Assembly: GCF_017873605.1 (NCBI RefSeq)
Contig: NZ_JAGGKI010000012.1
Location: 124,001 to 188,000 of the forward strand
Direction: 5' to 3'
Source of the DNA: Paenibacillus lactis
GTDB taxonomy: Bacteria; Bacillota; Bacilli; Paenibacillales; Paenibacillaceae
Length of the DNA stretch: 64,000 nucleotides
This document shows, in pieces, positions 34,385-43,365 of the stretch. The notes under the pieces were generated by a model. It saw only the letters and a list, made by a program, of their open reading frames with translations. It made no database searches and was not told the origin of the DNA. The translations under genes and the position numbers were made by a program. Within the stretch, counting starts at the first letter, position 1; each line of letters starts with the position of its first letter.

Positions 34385-34432
34385 AAACTGAAAAAAAACG
34401 ACCCGCAGCAAATGCTCCGGATCGCTTTTTTT
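34385..34432 (-). terminator. Bidirectional terminator downstream of DUF2626
   Basis: Minus strand: GATCCGGAGC pairs with GCTGCGGGTC (one mismatch) followed by a T-run; on the plus strand the same stem is followed by T8. It probably ends the DUF2626 transcript, although 115 gene-free bases (34435-34549) lie between. Confidence 0.7.
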
Positions 34433-34549
34433 TAAAGACACTGTTCACGAATCGCAAGGAAATCATCCGCACCCGTCCGCTTAGCCGGGTTGTCCAAGTT
34501 CAAGCGCCAGCGGGAGCGGATATTCGCCTGCTTGGTTTGTTGGCATTCA

Positions 34550-34786
34550 TTAGAGCGGCTTGCCCATAACGAAGACCGTCCAGTAGCTGAAGCCTGTGAA
34601 GGTCACGATCATATAAGCCCAGAAGAGAAGAATATAGGTTCTCTCCGTGAATTTCAAATATCCCAGGATCACGAAAAATGCCGTCTGCAGGAAGAACAGC
34701 AGAGCCATTTCAATAAGATCACCGGCGAAGGCCATCAACCCGATCGTTAGGGTAAAAAAGCCCAGCACTCGAAACATCCGTGCCAC
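34550..34786 (-). CDS. DUF2626 family small membrane protein
   Basis: A 78-residue protein with three hydrophobic helices (FRVLGFFTLTIGLMAFAGDL; MALLFFLQTAFFVILGYL; YILLFWAYMIVTFTGFSYW), matching the DUF2626 family of Bacillales. The start is GTG 34786, preceded by SD AGGAGGATATATC; the longer frame is not supported. Function unknown. Confidence 0.85.
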   Translation of the reverse strand: MARMFRVLGFFTLTIGLMAFAGDLIEMALLFFLQTAFFVILGYLKFTERTYILLFWAYMIVTFTGFSYWTVFVMGKPL

Positions 34787-35129
34787 GATATATCCTCCTC
34801 TCGTATGTACGCACATAATGCCGCTATTCCCATTATAGCGTTACGGGAAAATGGTGTAAACGCCTAACTCAAGAAAAACCTGCTTTATTTTTATTATGTG
34901 CCGAGAAGGCTTCGAAATAATCAGGAAGTTTTTCTAAGGTTTCGCACCATTTCCCCGCTTAAGCGTATGATCTGTATTCAAAATGGAAATACATTTTAGT
35001 ATCAAATAGATTCTATGAACTCTATGAGAGGCATAGGAATGAATTAAGCAGTTTTTATACCCTATTCAGCAGCCGATTTACGGTATTGAAGACGGTTATT
35101 TTAGGATGTCGTTAGGAGGGTTTTATGGT

Positions 35130-35780
35130 ATGTCAGCAGTAAGACAGGATGCTTGGAGCGCAGAGGATGATCTGATTTTAGCGGAGGTGACCCTGCGCCA
35201 TATTCGGGAGGGCAGCACCCAATTGGCTGCCTTTGAGGAAGTAGGGGAGCGGATCGGCCGCACTTCGGCCGCCTGCGGATTTCGATGGAACAGCTGTGTG
35301 CGCAAAAAATACGAGGAAGCAATCAGCTTGGCGAAATCCCAGCGCCAGAAAAGAAGTTATTATAAGAAGCAGTCGCCGCTTAGCGGCCCGCAGGTTGCAG
35401 GCGTAGCTGCCCAGGAACTGGAACAGGATGCCTATAAAAACGACGGAGCCACGGAAGAAACGCTGTCCATTGATGCCGTCATCCGTTTCCTTCGTCAATG
35501 GAAGGGCGGGTTGCAGGAAAGCTCACGCCAGTATAAGCTGCTGGAGAAAAATCTGCGCGAGAAAGAGGAAGAGCTTGCAAGACTTCGCAGCGAGAATGAG
35601 CGTCTCTTGAAGGAAGTCAGTGAAGTGAAAACCGATTACCATGTCGTCAATGATGACTATAAGGCGCTGATCCAGATCATGGATCGGGCGCGAAGACTGG
35701 CTTTCCTGAATGAAGAGGACGAGGAGCTGAAAACTCGCTTCAAAATGGACGCCAACGGAAATCTGGAACGAATCGAATAG
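35130..35780 (+). CDS. rsfA: RsfA family transcriptional regulator
   Basis: A 216-residue protein. The N-terminal Myb/SANT-like DNA-binding region (QDAWSAEDDLILAEVTL ... GFRWNSCVRKKY) and a C-terminal coiled coil (about residues 120-190) match RsfA, a prespore-specific regulator of sigma-F-dependent genes. ATG 35130 is chosen because TAGGAGGG lies 9 bases upstream; the earlier ATG 35106 precedes that SD. The 290 bases upstream (34817-35105) are AT-rich and hold no gene. Confidence 0.87.
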   Translation: MSAVRQDAWSAEDDLILAEVTLRHIREGSTQLAAFEEVGERIGRTSAACGFRWNSCVRKKYEEAISLAKSQRQKRSYYKKQSPLSGPQVAGVAAQELEQDAYKNDGATEETLSIDAVIRFLRQWKGGLQESSRQYKLLEKNLREKEEELARLRSENERLLKEVSEVKTDYHVVNDDYKALIQIMDRARRLAFLNEEDEELKTRFKMDANGNLERIE

Positions 35781-35812
35781 AAACAGGCTAGACATCCAGT
35801 GCCTAGCAGCCG

Positions 35813-35855
35813 TAACCCGCATTAGTGCATTTCATGCGCTTTGGCGGGTTATTTG
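35813..35855 (+). terminator. Terminator after rsfA
   Basis: AACCCGC pairs with GCGGGTT, with an inner GCAT-TTC-ATGC pairing; the T-run is weak (ATTTG). Confidence 0.65.
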
Positions 35856-35932
35856 TGCGTATATGAATTCTTTCTGATATATACTAGAGCTAGTACAGCA
35901 TTTTGTTATTTCTAGCGATGATGGAGGTAAGG

Positions 35933-36892
35933 ATGAACATACATATTTTGGGGGCCGGTTCCTTGGGCCTGTTATATGCCGCCAAGCTTGCGGCAGCCGG
36001 AAATGACATCACATTATGGTGCCGCGGCGCTCAGCAGGCGGAGAGAATCGGGACAGAGGGGATATCATTGGATAATACGGCCGGCGAACGGACGCTGGTC
36101 CAGCCGGACCGGATCAAGGCGTATCCGCTGTCTGCCTTTGCGGCTCGGGGCGGGGCGGAAGGAGCAGATGTTCTTTTTCTTATGTTAAAACAGCAGGGCA
36201 TCGAGGATATGGCAAAGCAAGTGCTTCTTCCGTTCGGGCATGCGAAACGCCGGTTGATTTGCTTTCAAAACGGAACAGGCCATATGGAGCTTCTTAACCG
36301 CTACCTTCCGGCCTGGGAGCTTTACGCAGCGATAACGACGGAGGGCGCCAAGCGTACGGGTCCGGCCTCGGTGCTTCATGCAGGACATGGAACGACGACG
36401 ATCGGGAGGCTGCCTCAAGCTGAGGGGTCCAGTGGGCAGGAGCAGGAAGACGAAGCCGAAATCGAGCTGGTGAAACAGCTTAACCGTGCAGGATTCGAGT
36501 CGTTTTTGTCGAAAGAAATGGAAGAGATGATCTACCGGAAGCTGCTCATGAATGCTGTCATCAATCCGCTGACGGCTTTGTGGCGGGTTCGAAACGGAGA
36601 GCTGCTGGCCTCGCCGCAGCGGGTGGCGATCATGAGGGCGCTTTACGATGAAGGAATGGCGGTATATAAGGCGGGCAATATCCCGTGCGGGAGCCATTTA
36701 TGGGAGCAGATCGAGCAAGTCTGCCGGTCTACCTCGGACAACACCTCCTCGATGCTGAAGGATGTTCTCGAGGGACGCACGACGGAAGCGGCCTGGATTA
36801 ACGGAAGTATCGTCCGCATGGGCAGAAGATATAGAGTAGCTACACCACACCACGAGCTCATTTTACAGCTTATTGAGGGAATGACTATATAG
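35933..36892 (+). CDS. panE: 2-dehydropantoate 2-reductase (ketopantoate reductase)
   Basis: A 319-residue PanE/ApbA family enzyme. The NADP-binding motif is HILGAGSLGLLYAAKL and the catalytic-region motif is YRKLLMNAVINPLTALWRV (Lys in RKLLMN). It reduces ketopantoate to pantoate for pantothenate and CoA. In B. subtilis its homologue YlbQ lies just upstream of bshC and mraZ; here DUF3397 and an opp operon intervene. ATG 35933 is chosen for GGAGGT upstream. Confidence 0.9.
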   Translation: MNIHILGAGSLGLLYAAKLAAAGNDITLWCRGAQQAERIGTEGISLDNTAGERTLVQPDRIKAYPLSAFAARGGAEGADVLFLMLKQQGIEDMAKQVLLPFGHAKRRLICFQNGTGHMELLNRYLPAWELYAAITTEGAKRTGPASVLHAGHGTTTIGRLPQAEGSSGQEQEDEAEIELVKQLNRAGFESFLSKEMEEMIYRKLLMNAVINPLTALWRVRNGELLASPQRVAIMRALYDEGMAVYKAGNIPCGSHLWEQIEQVCRSTSDNTSSMLKDVLEGRTTEAAWINGSIVRMGRRYRVATPHHELILQLIEGMTI

Positions 36893-36905
36893 GAGGTACG
36901 ATAGT

Positions 36906-37292
36906 ATGGGTTTCTTGAACAATCTGCTCTTTTGGTTGAGTGTAATTCCATTCATTCCGTTTTTCCTGGTATACTTCATCGTCATTCGAAAGGGGAACAG
37001 CCGTAAGCAGGCGATTGAGCTCGCCATGGATGTGACGACCTTCTTTTTGATATTCTCGGTTTCGGCTTTGTTTAACATTATATTCCAGTCAAAATTTGGT
37101 TTTTATCTGGTTTTGCTCCTGCTGCTCATTGCAGCAGGGTTGATCGGGAGTGCGCAAAACCGCTGGAAGGGCCGGGTCAATGGGAAGAGACTCGTCAGGG
37201 CGGTGTGGCGCCTGGGGTTTGTCGCCTTAAGCGCTGGATACTTACTTTTTACATTTTTTGGACTGCTTACATACATAATTAAGGTTACATAG
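36906..37292 (+). CDS. DUF3397 family membrane protein
   Basis: A 128-residue protein with four hydrophobic helices and a basic loop (RKGNSRKQAIELAMDVTTF), the DUF3397 pattern. The family is usually found between panE and bshC/mraZ in Bacillales, as here. The SD is TAGGAGGTACGATAGT. A terminator follows at 37324-37357. Function unknown. Confidence 0.85.
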   Translation: MGFLNNLLFWLSVIPFIPFFLVYFIVIRKGNSRKQAIELAMDVTTFFLIFSVSALFNIIFQSKFGFYLVLLLLLIAAGLIGSAQNRWKGRVNGKRLVRAVWRLGFVALSAGYLLFTFFGLLTYIIKVT

Positions 37293-37323
37293 GGACAACT
37301 TAATCGTTAAGATAACACTTGGG

Positions 37324-37357
37324 GAATCTGCCAGATCTAGGATCAGGCAGATTTTTC
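37324..37357 (+). terminator. Terminator after DUF3397
   Basis: AATCTGCC pairs with GGCAGATT, followed by TTTCAATTTT. Confidence 0.8.
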
Positions 37358-37440
37358 AATTTTCTGATTTATGGATTTTTTTGACCACTGGTTGTATAAT
37401 CGATAAGCATATACCTATTTTATGAGGGGGATAACGCAAG

Positions 37441-39102
37441 ATGAAGAAACACAAGAAACTGCTGCTTCTCATGACACTGATTCTTGCCTTCAGTTCAGTG
37501 TTGGCCGCATGCGGAGCTGACAAGAATGATCAAAGTGCCAACAGCGGAACAGGGAACAAGCCGAAAGAACAAGTCTTTCGCATGAACCTTGCCTCCGACC
37601 CTCCGACATTGGATCCAGGATTGTCCCAGGACAATACATCGAATACGGTTATCAACGCTGTGTTTGAAGGTCTGGTTCGCAAAGGTGCCGACGGCACGGA
37701 AGAACCTGGCGTAGCGGAAAAATGGGACATCTCCGAAGATGGCCTCAAATATGTTTTCACCCTTCGCAAGGACGCCAAATGGAGCAACGGCGATCCGGTA
37801 ACGGCCAAGGATTTCGAATTCGCGTGGAAGCGCGTGCTCGATCCTAACTTTACTCCTGCATCCCCTTACGCTTACCAGCTGTACTACATCAAGAACGCTG
37901 AAGCGTATAACAAAGGAGAAATGAAAGACGCTAACGAAGTCGGTGTAAAAGCAACCGATGACTACACGCTGGAAGTAACGCTGGAGAACCCGACGCCATA
38001 CTTCCTGAGCCTCATGTCCTTCCAAACGTATTTCCCGGTTCATAAATCCGTTGAAGGCAACGCTTCTTGGGCGACGAAACCGGATACGTTGATCGGGAAT
38101 GGTCCGTTCAAAGTTTCACAAATGACGAAGGGCCAAAAGATCGAGCTTGTGAAGAACGACCAGTATTGGGACAAAGCTTCCATCAAGCTTGAGAAAGTAC
38201 AAATGAGCATCGTTAACAGCTCTGCGACCGAGCTTGCAAGCTACCGTAACGACGAGCTGGATTATGCCGGACATCCGACAGGAAACATTCCGACAGACCA
38301 GCTGAATGCGGTGAAGAAAGAGCTTGGCGATGAGCTTGTGATCAAGGGGATCGCCTCGACGTACTTCTATATCTTCAATACAACGGAAGAACCGTTTGAT
38401 AACGTAAACATTCGTAAAGCCTTTGCGATGGCAATCGACCGCAAGGCGATCGTAGAGAAAATTACGCAAGGCGGACAGCTCCCGGCTTACGGCTTCGTTC
38501 CTCCGGGCATTAAAGGCGAGAAGGATGAATACCGTAAAGAAGTTCCGGACAACTACTTCAATGAGAATCTGGAAGAAGCGAAGAAGCTGCTCGAACAAGG
38601 CATGAAGGAAAAAGGCTATACGACTTTGCCGGAGGTTACGCTGATCCACAACTCCGATGACAACCACAAGAAGATTGCGCTGGCCATCGCGGATATGTGG
38701 AAGAACAACCTTGGCGTAACGGTTAAGGTTCAAAACCAAGAGTGGGGCGTATTCTTGAAGAACCGCACGGATCTCAACTACCAAATTGCACGTTCCGGAT
38801 GGGGAGCCGACTACAACGACCCGATGACCTATATCGACATGTGGACATCGACCGGCGGCAACAACGATACCGGCTTCAAGAGCGAAGAGTATGACAAGCT
38901 TGTCAAGGAAGCTTATGCTACCAGCGACAATGCGAAGCGCATGGAATTGATGTCTCAAGCGGAGAAGATTCTCGTTCAGGACAACCAGGTTGTTATGCCG
39001 ATCTACTACTACTCTAGCGTTTCCCTGGTTAAACCTTGGGTGAAGAACCTCCATCTTGATTATAAAGGCGATATCGATTTCACACGTGCGTATATCGAGT
39101 AG
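37441..39102 (+). CDS. oppA: Oligopeptide ABC transporter substrate-binding lipoprotein
   Basis: A 553-residue family 5 binding protein. The signal ends in the lipobox VLAACG (Cys near residue 21). The mature part has the SBP_bac_5 signature (GLKYVFTLRKDAKWSNGDPVTA region), and the ligand-pocket segments are typical of OppA. It captures peptides outside the cell for OppBCDF. It is separated from oppB by 263 bases with two hairpins, so its expression can exceed that of the permease. Confidence 0.95.
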   Translation: MKKHKKLLLLMTLILAFSSVLAACGADKNDQSANSGTGNKPKEQVFRMNLASDPPTLDPGLSQDNTSNTVINAVFEGLVRKGADGTEEPGVAEKWDISEDGLKYVFTLRKDAKWSNGDPVTAKDFEFAWKRVLDPNFTPASPYAYQLYYIKNAEAYNKGEMKDANEVGVKATDDYTLEVTLENPTPYFLSLMSFQTYFPVHKSVEGNASWATKPDTLIGNGPFKVSQMTKGQKIELVKNDQYWDKASIKLEKVQMSIVNSSATELASYRNDELDYAGHPTGNIPTDQLNAVKKELGDELVIKGIASTYFYIFNTTEEPFDNVNIRKAFAMAIDRKAIVEKITQGGQLPAYGFVPPGIKGEKDEYRKEVPDNYFNENLEEAKKLLEQGMKEKGYTTLPEVTLIHNSDDNHKKIALAIADMWKNNLGVTVKVQNQEWGVFLKNRTDLNYQIARSGWGADYNDPMTYIDMWTSTGGNNDTGFKSEEYDKLVKEAYATSDNAKRMELMSQAEKILVQDNQVVMPIYYYSSVSLVKPWVKNLHLDYKGDIDFTRAYIE

Positions 39103-39131
39103 TCTTCTGTAATTCCTTTATAAAAGTGCAT

Positions 39132-39167
39132 GTTCAAAAAGTCGGTTTAAAAGACGACTTTTTGAAC
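39132..39167 (+). other. Hairpin in the oppA-oppB interval
   Basis: GTTCAAAAAGTCG pairs perfectly with CGACTTTTTGAAC over 13 bp. It immediately follows oppA and may protect its mRNA 3' end. Confidence 0.75.
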
Positions 39168-39186
39168 AACCTCTAAAAGGTTGCAG

Positions 39187-39238
39187 TTCGGGATATATAT
39201 GTGGGGCTTCTAACACCTCATATATATCCCGATTTTTT
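39187..39238 (+). terminator. Terminator/attenuator between oppA and oppB
   Basis: TCGGGATATATATG(TG) pairs with CATATATATCCCGA, followed by T6. It would end most oppA transcripts. The remaining bases to 39365 carry no gene. Confidence 0.85.
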
Positions 39239-39365
39239 GTATGAGCGCCCGGTTACCAAATCCTGTGTCCCTTGGTGAAACTTATTGGATGCTCATTTGA
39301 TTAGGGAAGACTACAATGAAATAGACGGCTTGGTATAGAACAACAGGAGCAGGAGGACGACAAGA

Positions 39366-40298
39366 ATGCTGAGGTATGTGGCGAGTAAGTTTTTTTACAT
39401 GCTTGTATCCTTGTTCATACTGATCTCAGCCACTTTTTTTCTTATGAAGGCCATACCGGGAGATCCGTTTATGGGAGAGAAAAAACCATCGCCTGAAATC
39501 TTGGCGAGGCTGATGGAGCAGTATGATTTGGATAAACCGGTTTTTCAACAATACACGAAATATTTAGGTAATATCATTCAAGGTGATTTCGGTTTGTCTA
39601 TGAAGCATCAGGGGCAATCGGTCACCGATATTATAGTAGATACGTTCGGACCTTCGCTTCGGTTGGGTCTGATCGCGATTGTCGTCTCCGTAATCGTCGG
39701 TGTACTGCTGGGGATGCTGGCAGCACTTTATCACCGGAAGCTGATTGACAATCTAGCGATGATTATCTCGGTTCTCGGGATCGCGGTTCCGAGCTTCGTC
39801 CTGGCATCCATGCTGCAGTTCGTATTGGCGGAGAAAGCCGGCCTGTTCAATGTCATGGGCTTTGACGGTCCGCTCGATTATGTCCTGCCTGTCATGGCTT
39901 TGTCCGCACAGCCGATCGCGTTTATCGCCCGTTTGACACGCTCCAGCATGCTGGAAGTGCTTCATTCGGATTATATCAAGACAGCAAAAGCCAAAGGACT
40001 TAACTGGTTTGCAATCATGTTCCGCCATGTCATCCGCAACGGCATCCTGCCGGTGGTTACGTATGTCGGTCCAATGACTGCCAATATCATTACCGGTTCT
40101 GTCGTTATCGAGCAAATTTTTGGTATCGGCGGCATCGGCAAGCAGTTTGTGGAGAGCATTACGAACCGTGACTATACGGTGATCATGGGGATTACGATTT
40201 TCTACGGCATTCTGCTGATGCTGGCGCGTTTCGTTACAGACATCGTATACGTATTTGTGGATCCGCGCATTAAACTATCCGGCGGGAAGGAGGGATAA
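39366..40298 (+). CDS. oppB: Oligopeptide ABC transporter permease OppB
   Basis: A 310-residue DppB/OppB permease with six helices, the N-terminal signature ISATFFLMKAIPGDPF, and the EAA loop (RSSMLEVLHSDYIKTAKAKG) that contacts the ATPases. The SD is GCAGGAGGACG. It ends 2 bases before oppC. Confidence 0.95.
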   Translation: MLRYVASKFFYMLVSLFILISATFFLMKAIPGDPFMGEKKPSPEILARLMEQYDLDKPVFQQYTKYLGNIIQGDFGLSMKHQGQSVTDIIVDTFGPSLRLGLIAIVVSVIVGVLLGMLAALYHRKLIDNLAMIISVLGIAVPSFVLASMLQFVLAEKAGLFNVMGFDGPLDYVLPVMALSAQPIAFIARLTRSSMLEVLHSDYIKTAKAKGLNWFAIMFRHVIRNGILPVVTYVGPMTANIITGSVVIEQIFGIGGIGKQFVESITNRDYTVIMGITIFYGILLMLARFVTDIVYVFVDPRIKLSGGKEG

Positions 40299-40300
40299 AC

Positions 40301-41251
40301 ATGGCGACAGAACAGGGAATGCCTCATCCGGCCGCTCAGCAATTAACGCCTGAAGACTTCCGGAAGATCGGTCCGGATGAGAAGCAGTCCGAAGTCATCC
40401 AGCGGGAAAGCTTGTCTTCCTGGCGGGATTCCTGGGAACGATTGCGCAAGAATAAGCTTGCGATGACGGGCCTCGTTGTCATGATCCTGATTGTCATCAT
40501 GGCGATCATCGGACCGATGATTTCGAATTATGACTATGAAACCAATGATTTGATGAATACGAACGCTCCGCCTTCCGCCGAGCATTGGTTCGGTACGGAC
40601 GATCTGGGCCGCGACGTGTTTGTCCGCACCTGGATGGGAGCTCGCATATCTTTGACGGTTGGCCTTGCGGCGGCAGCCATTGACCTGATGATCGGCGTTA
40701 TTTACGGCGGCATTATGGGTTACTTCGGCGGGCGCGTCGACGAATTCATGAATAAATTTGCAGAAATTCTGTATTCCATTCCTTATTTGCTGGTAACGAT
40801 TTTGCTTCTGGTCGTGTTTGAGCCGAGTCTTGGGACGATCATACTTGCCTTGACGATTACAGGATGGATCAACATGTCCTGGATCGTGCGAGGCGAAATT
40901 ATGCAGCTGAAAAACAGGGAATTCGTGCTGGCTTCCCGGTCGATGGGCGCAAGCGCGCCGCGGCTGTTGTTCCGGCACTTGATTCCGAATGCGATGGGAC
41001 CGATCATCGTTACATTGACGTTGTCGGTGCCGAGCGCGATTTTCTCCGAAGCGTTCCTGAGCTTCTTGGGTCTTGGCGTACAAGCGCCTGTCGCTTCGTG
41101 GGGCTCCATGATTAACGACGCTCTGTCGGGATGGATGTACTATCCTTGGCGGATGCTGTTCCCGGCTCTGTTTATCAGCTTGACGATGCTTGCATTCAAC
41201 ATTTTCGGTGACGGTTTGCGCGATGCGCTGGATCCGAAATTGAAAAAATAG
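40301..41251 (+). CDS. oppC: Oligopeptide ABC transporter permease OppC
   Basis: A 316-residue OppC/DppC permease. It has a soluble N-terminal extension, then helices, with HWFGTDDLGRDVFVR and the EAA loop EFVLASRSMGASAPRLLFRH. It pairs with OppB to form the membrane channel. The SD GGGAAGGAGGG lies at the end of oppB. Confidence 0.95.
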   Translation: MATEQGMPHPAAQQLTPEDFRKIGPDEKQSEVIQRESLSSWRDSWERLRKNKLAMTGLVVMILIVIMAIIGPMISNYDYETNDLMNTNAPPSAEHWFGTDDLGRDVFVRTWMGARISLTVGLAAAAIDLMIGVIYGGIMGYFGGRVDEFMNKFAEILYSIPYLLVTILLLVVFEPSLGTIILALTITGWINMSWIVRGEIMQLKNREFVLASRSMGASAPRLLFRHLIPNAMGPIIVTLTLSVPSAIFSEAFLSFLGLGVQAPVASWGSMINDALSGWMYYPWRMLFPALFISLTMLAFNIFGDGLRDALDPKLKK

Positions 41252-41264
41252 GAGGTGGGAAGGT

Positions 41265-42260
41265 ATGGAACCGATCTTGCAGGTTAAAGACCTCAACGTA
41301 TCGTTTCGTGTCCGAGGCGGCGAGGTAAAGGCTGTGCGCGGCGTGAATTTTGAAGTCGGCAAGGGGGAGACGGTTGCCATCGTTGGTGAGTCCGGCAGCG
41401 GTAAAAGCGTTACCGCCCAGACCATTATGCGTTTGATTCCGTCGCCGCCCTCAGAGATCAAAAAAGGAGAGGTCATTTTCCAAGGACAGGACCTTCTCAA
41501 AAAAACGAATAAACAGATGGAAGCGATCCGCGGCAAGGATATCGGGATGATCTTCCAGGATCCGATGACCTCGCTGAATCCGACCATTAAAATCGGCAAG
41601 CAGATAACCGAGGTGCTCGTGAAGCATCAGCGCATGTCGTTCTCCGAAGCGAAGAAGCAGGCGATCGAAATGCTGAAGCTCGTCGGCATCAAGAATGCCG
41701 AGGAACGGTTTGATCAATACCCGCATGAATTTTCGGGCGGCATGCGTCAACGTGCGATGATCGCGATCGCGCTTGCCTGCAAGCCGACGCTGCTTATTGC
41801 GGACGAACCGACAACGGCGCTGGACGTGACGATCCAAGCTCAAATCATGGATGTCATGAAGGAAATGCAGCAGCGTCTCGGCACGTCGATTATTCTGATC
41901 ACCCATGACCTTGGGGTCGTGGCCGGCATGTGCGATCGCGTGATCGTTATGTATGCGGGCGAAGTGGTAGAGACCGGAACGAAATGGGAGATCTTTAAAA
42001 ATCCCCAGCACCCCTACACGAAAGGTCTGCTTCGTTCCATGCCGCGCCTGGATCAGAAGAAGGACGAGCCGCTCATTCCGATCATCGGAACGCCGCCGGA
42101 TCTGATCAAGCCGCCTGTCGGCTGTCCGTTCTGCGCCCGCTGCGATGAGGCGATGAAGATTTGCGAACGGATCGACCCGGGAGCGACGGAATTCAGCGAC
42201 ACGCATATGGCGCGCTGCTGGAATTTGCATCCGATGGCGAAGGAGGCGCAAAGCTCATGA
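41265..42260 (+). CDS. oppD: Oligopeptide ABC transporter ATPase OppD
   Basis: A 331-residue ATPase with Walker A GESGSGKS, signature FSGGMRQRAMIAIAL, Walker B LLIADEPTTALD and the C-terminal OppD/DppD Cys-containing extension (CPFCARC). The SD is AGGAGGTGGGAAGGT. Its stop overlaps the oppF start (ATGA). Confidence 0.96.
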   Translation: MEPILQVKDLNVSFRVRGGEVKAVRGVNFEVGKGETVAIVGESGSGKSVTAQTIMRLIPSPPSEIKKGEVIFQGQDLLKKTNKQMEAIRGKDIGMIFQDPMTSLNPTIKIGKQITEVLVKHQRMSFSEAKKQAIEMLKLVGIKNAEERFDQYPHEFSGGMRQRAMIAIALACKPTLLIADEPTTALDVTIQAQIMDVMKEMQQRLGTSIILITHDLGVVAGMCDRVIVMYAGEVVETGTKWEIFKNPQHPYTKGLLRSMPRLDQKKDEPLIPIIGTPPDLIKPPVGCPFCARCDEAMKICERIDPGATEFSDTHMARCWNLHPMAKEAQSS

Positions 42261-43195
42261 AGGATAACCATCTGATTGAAGTGAAAGGCCTCAAGAAATA
42301 CTTTAATGTCGGCGGAGGCAATGTGCTCAAGGCGGTCGACAACCTGAACTTCTATATCCGCGAAGGCGAAACGCTCGGCATGGTCGGGGAATCCGGCTGC
42401 GGCAAATCTACGGCGGGTCGGACGATTCTGCGTTTGTACGAGCCGACGGCAGGCAGTGTTAACTTTAATGGTACGGACATTTACAAGCTGTCGCCGAAGA
42501 AAATGAAGGCGATGCGGCGCGATATGCAGATGATCTTCCAGGATCCGTATGCATCGCTGAATCCGAGATTTACGGTTTCCGATATTATCGGTGAAGCGCT
42601 GGATATTCACGGCATGGCCGGAAGCCGCGCAGAGCGCAAGAAACGGATTGAGGAGCTGCTTGACATGGTCGGCCTGAACAGCGATCATGCAACGCGTTAT
42701 CCCCACGAGTTCTCGGGCGGTCAGCGGCAGCGGATCGGCATTGCGCGCGCGCTTGCGGTCAATCCGAAATTCATCATATGCGACGAGCCGATCTCGGCGC
42801 TCGACGTATCCATTCAGGCTCAGGTGGTCAACCTGCTGAAGGATTTGCAGAACCGTCTCGGATTGACGTACCTCTTCATCGCTCACGACCTGTCGATGGT
42901 CAAGCATATCAGCGACCGCGTAGCGGTGATGTATCTCGGGAAAATGGTCGAGCTGGCGGACAGTGAAGAGCTGTACGCCAACCCGATCCATCCTTACACC
43001 AAAACGCTGCTGTCCGCCATTCCGATTCCGGATCCGGAAATCGAGGCGAACAAAACGCGTCTTAAAATGGAAAATGACATGCAGGGACCGATTTCGGCCG
43101 CCAAAGGCGAGGACGGAACGGTTCAGCTGGATGTGGATGATACCGAACTGGTCGAGGTATCCAAGGGCCATTGGGTTGCCAAGGCTTACGCATAA
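42257..43195 (+). CDS. oppF: Oligopeptide ABC transporter ATPase OppF
   Basis: A 312-residue ATPase with Walker A GESGCGKS, signature FSGGQRQRIGIARAL and Walker B FIICDEPISALD. It forms a heterodimer with OppD. The ATG overlaps the oppD stop and has SD AAGGAGG 10 bases upstream, so the longer upstream frame is rejected. A terminator follows. Confidence 0.95.
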   Translation: MKDNHLIEVKGLKKYFNVGGGNVLKAVDNLNFYIREGETLGMVGESGCGKSTAGRTILRLYEPTAGSVNFNGTDIYKLSPKKMKAMRRDMQMIFQDPYASLNPRFTVSDIIGEALDIHGMAGSRAERKKRIEELLDMVGLNSDHATRYPHEFSGGQRQRIGIARALAVNPKFIICDEPISALDVSIQAQVVNLLKDLQNRLGLTYLFIAHDLSMVKHISDRVAVMYLGKMVELADSEELYANPIHPYTKTLLSAIPIPDPEIEANKTRLKMENDMQGPISAAKGEDGTVQLDVDDTELVEVSKGHWVAKAYA

Positions 43196-43212
43196 TTCGG
43201 CCTTGACAAGTA

Positions 43213-43255
43213 GGAATAGCCGCAGGCAATCATGCCGGCGGCTATTCTTTTCCTT
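43213..43255 (+). terminator. Terminator after oppF
   Basis: GAATAGCCGC pairs perfectly with GCGGCTATTC, followed by TTTTCCTTT. Confidence 0.85.
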
Positions 43256-43284
43256 TGACGCACAATACCAACATTCGGTACAAT
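43255..43284 (+). promoter_or_regulatory. SigA promoter of bshC
   Basis: TTGACG (43255-43260), an 18-base spacer and TACAAT (43279-43284), 82 bases before the bshC ATG. Confidence 0.65.
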
Positions 43285-43365
43285 CAAGAAAGGTTTTATT
43301 TAGGTTAGAATAAATGATCGTACACATATTGGAATTTTGGCGACGAAAGAATAGGAGGCGACCTC

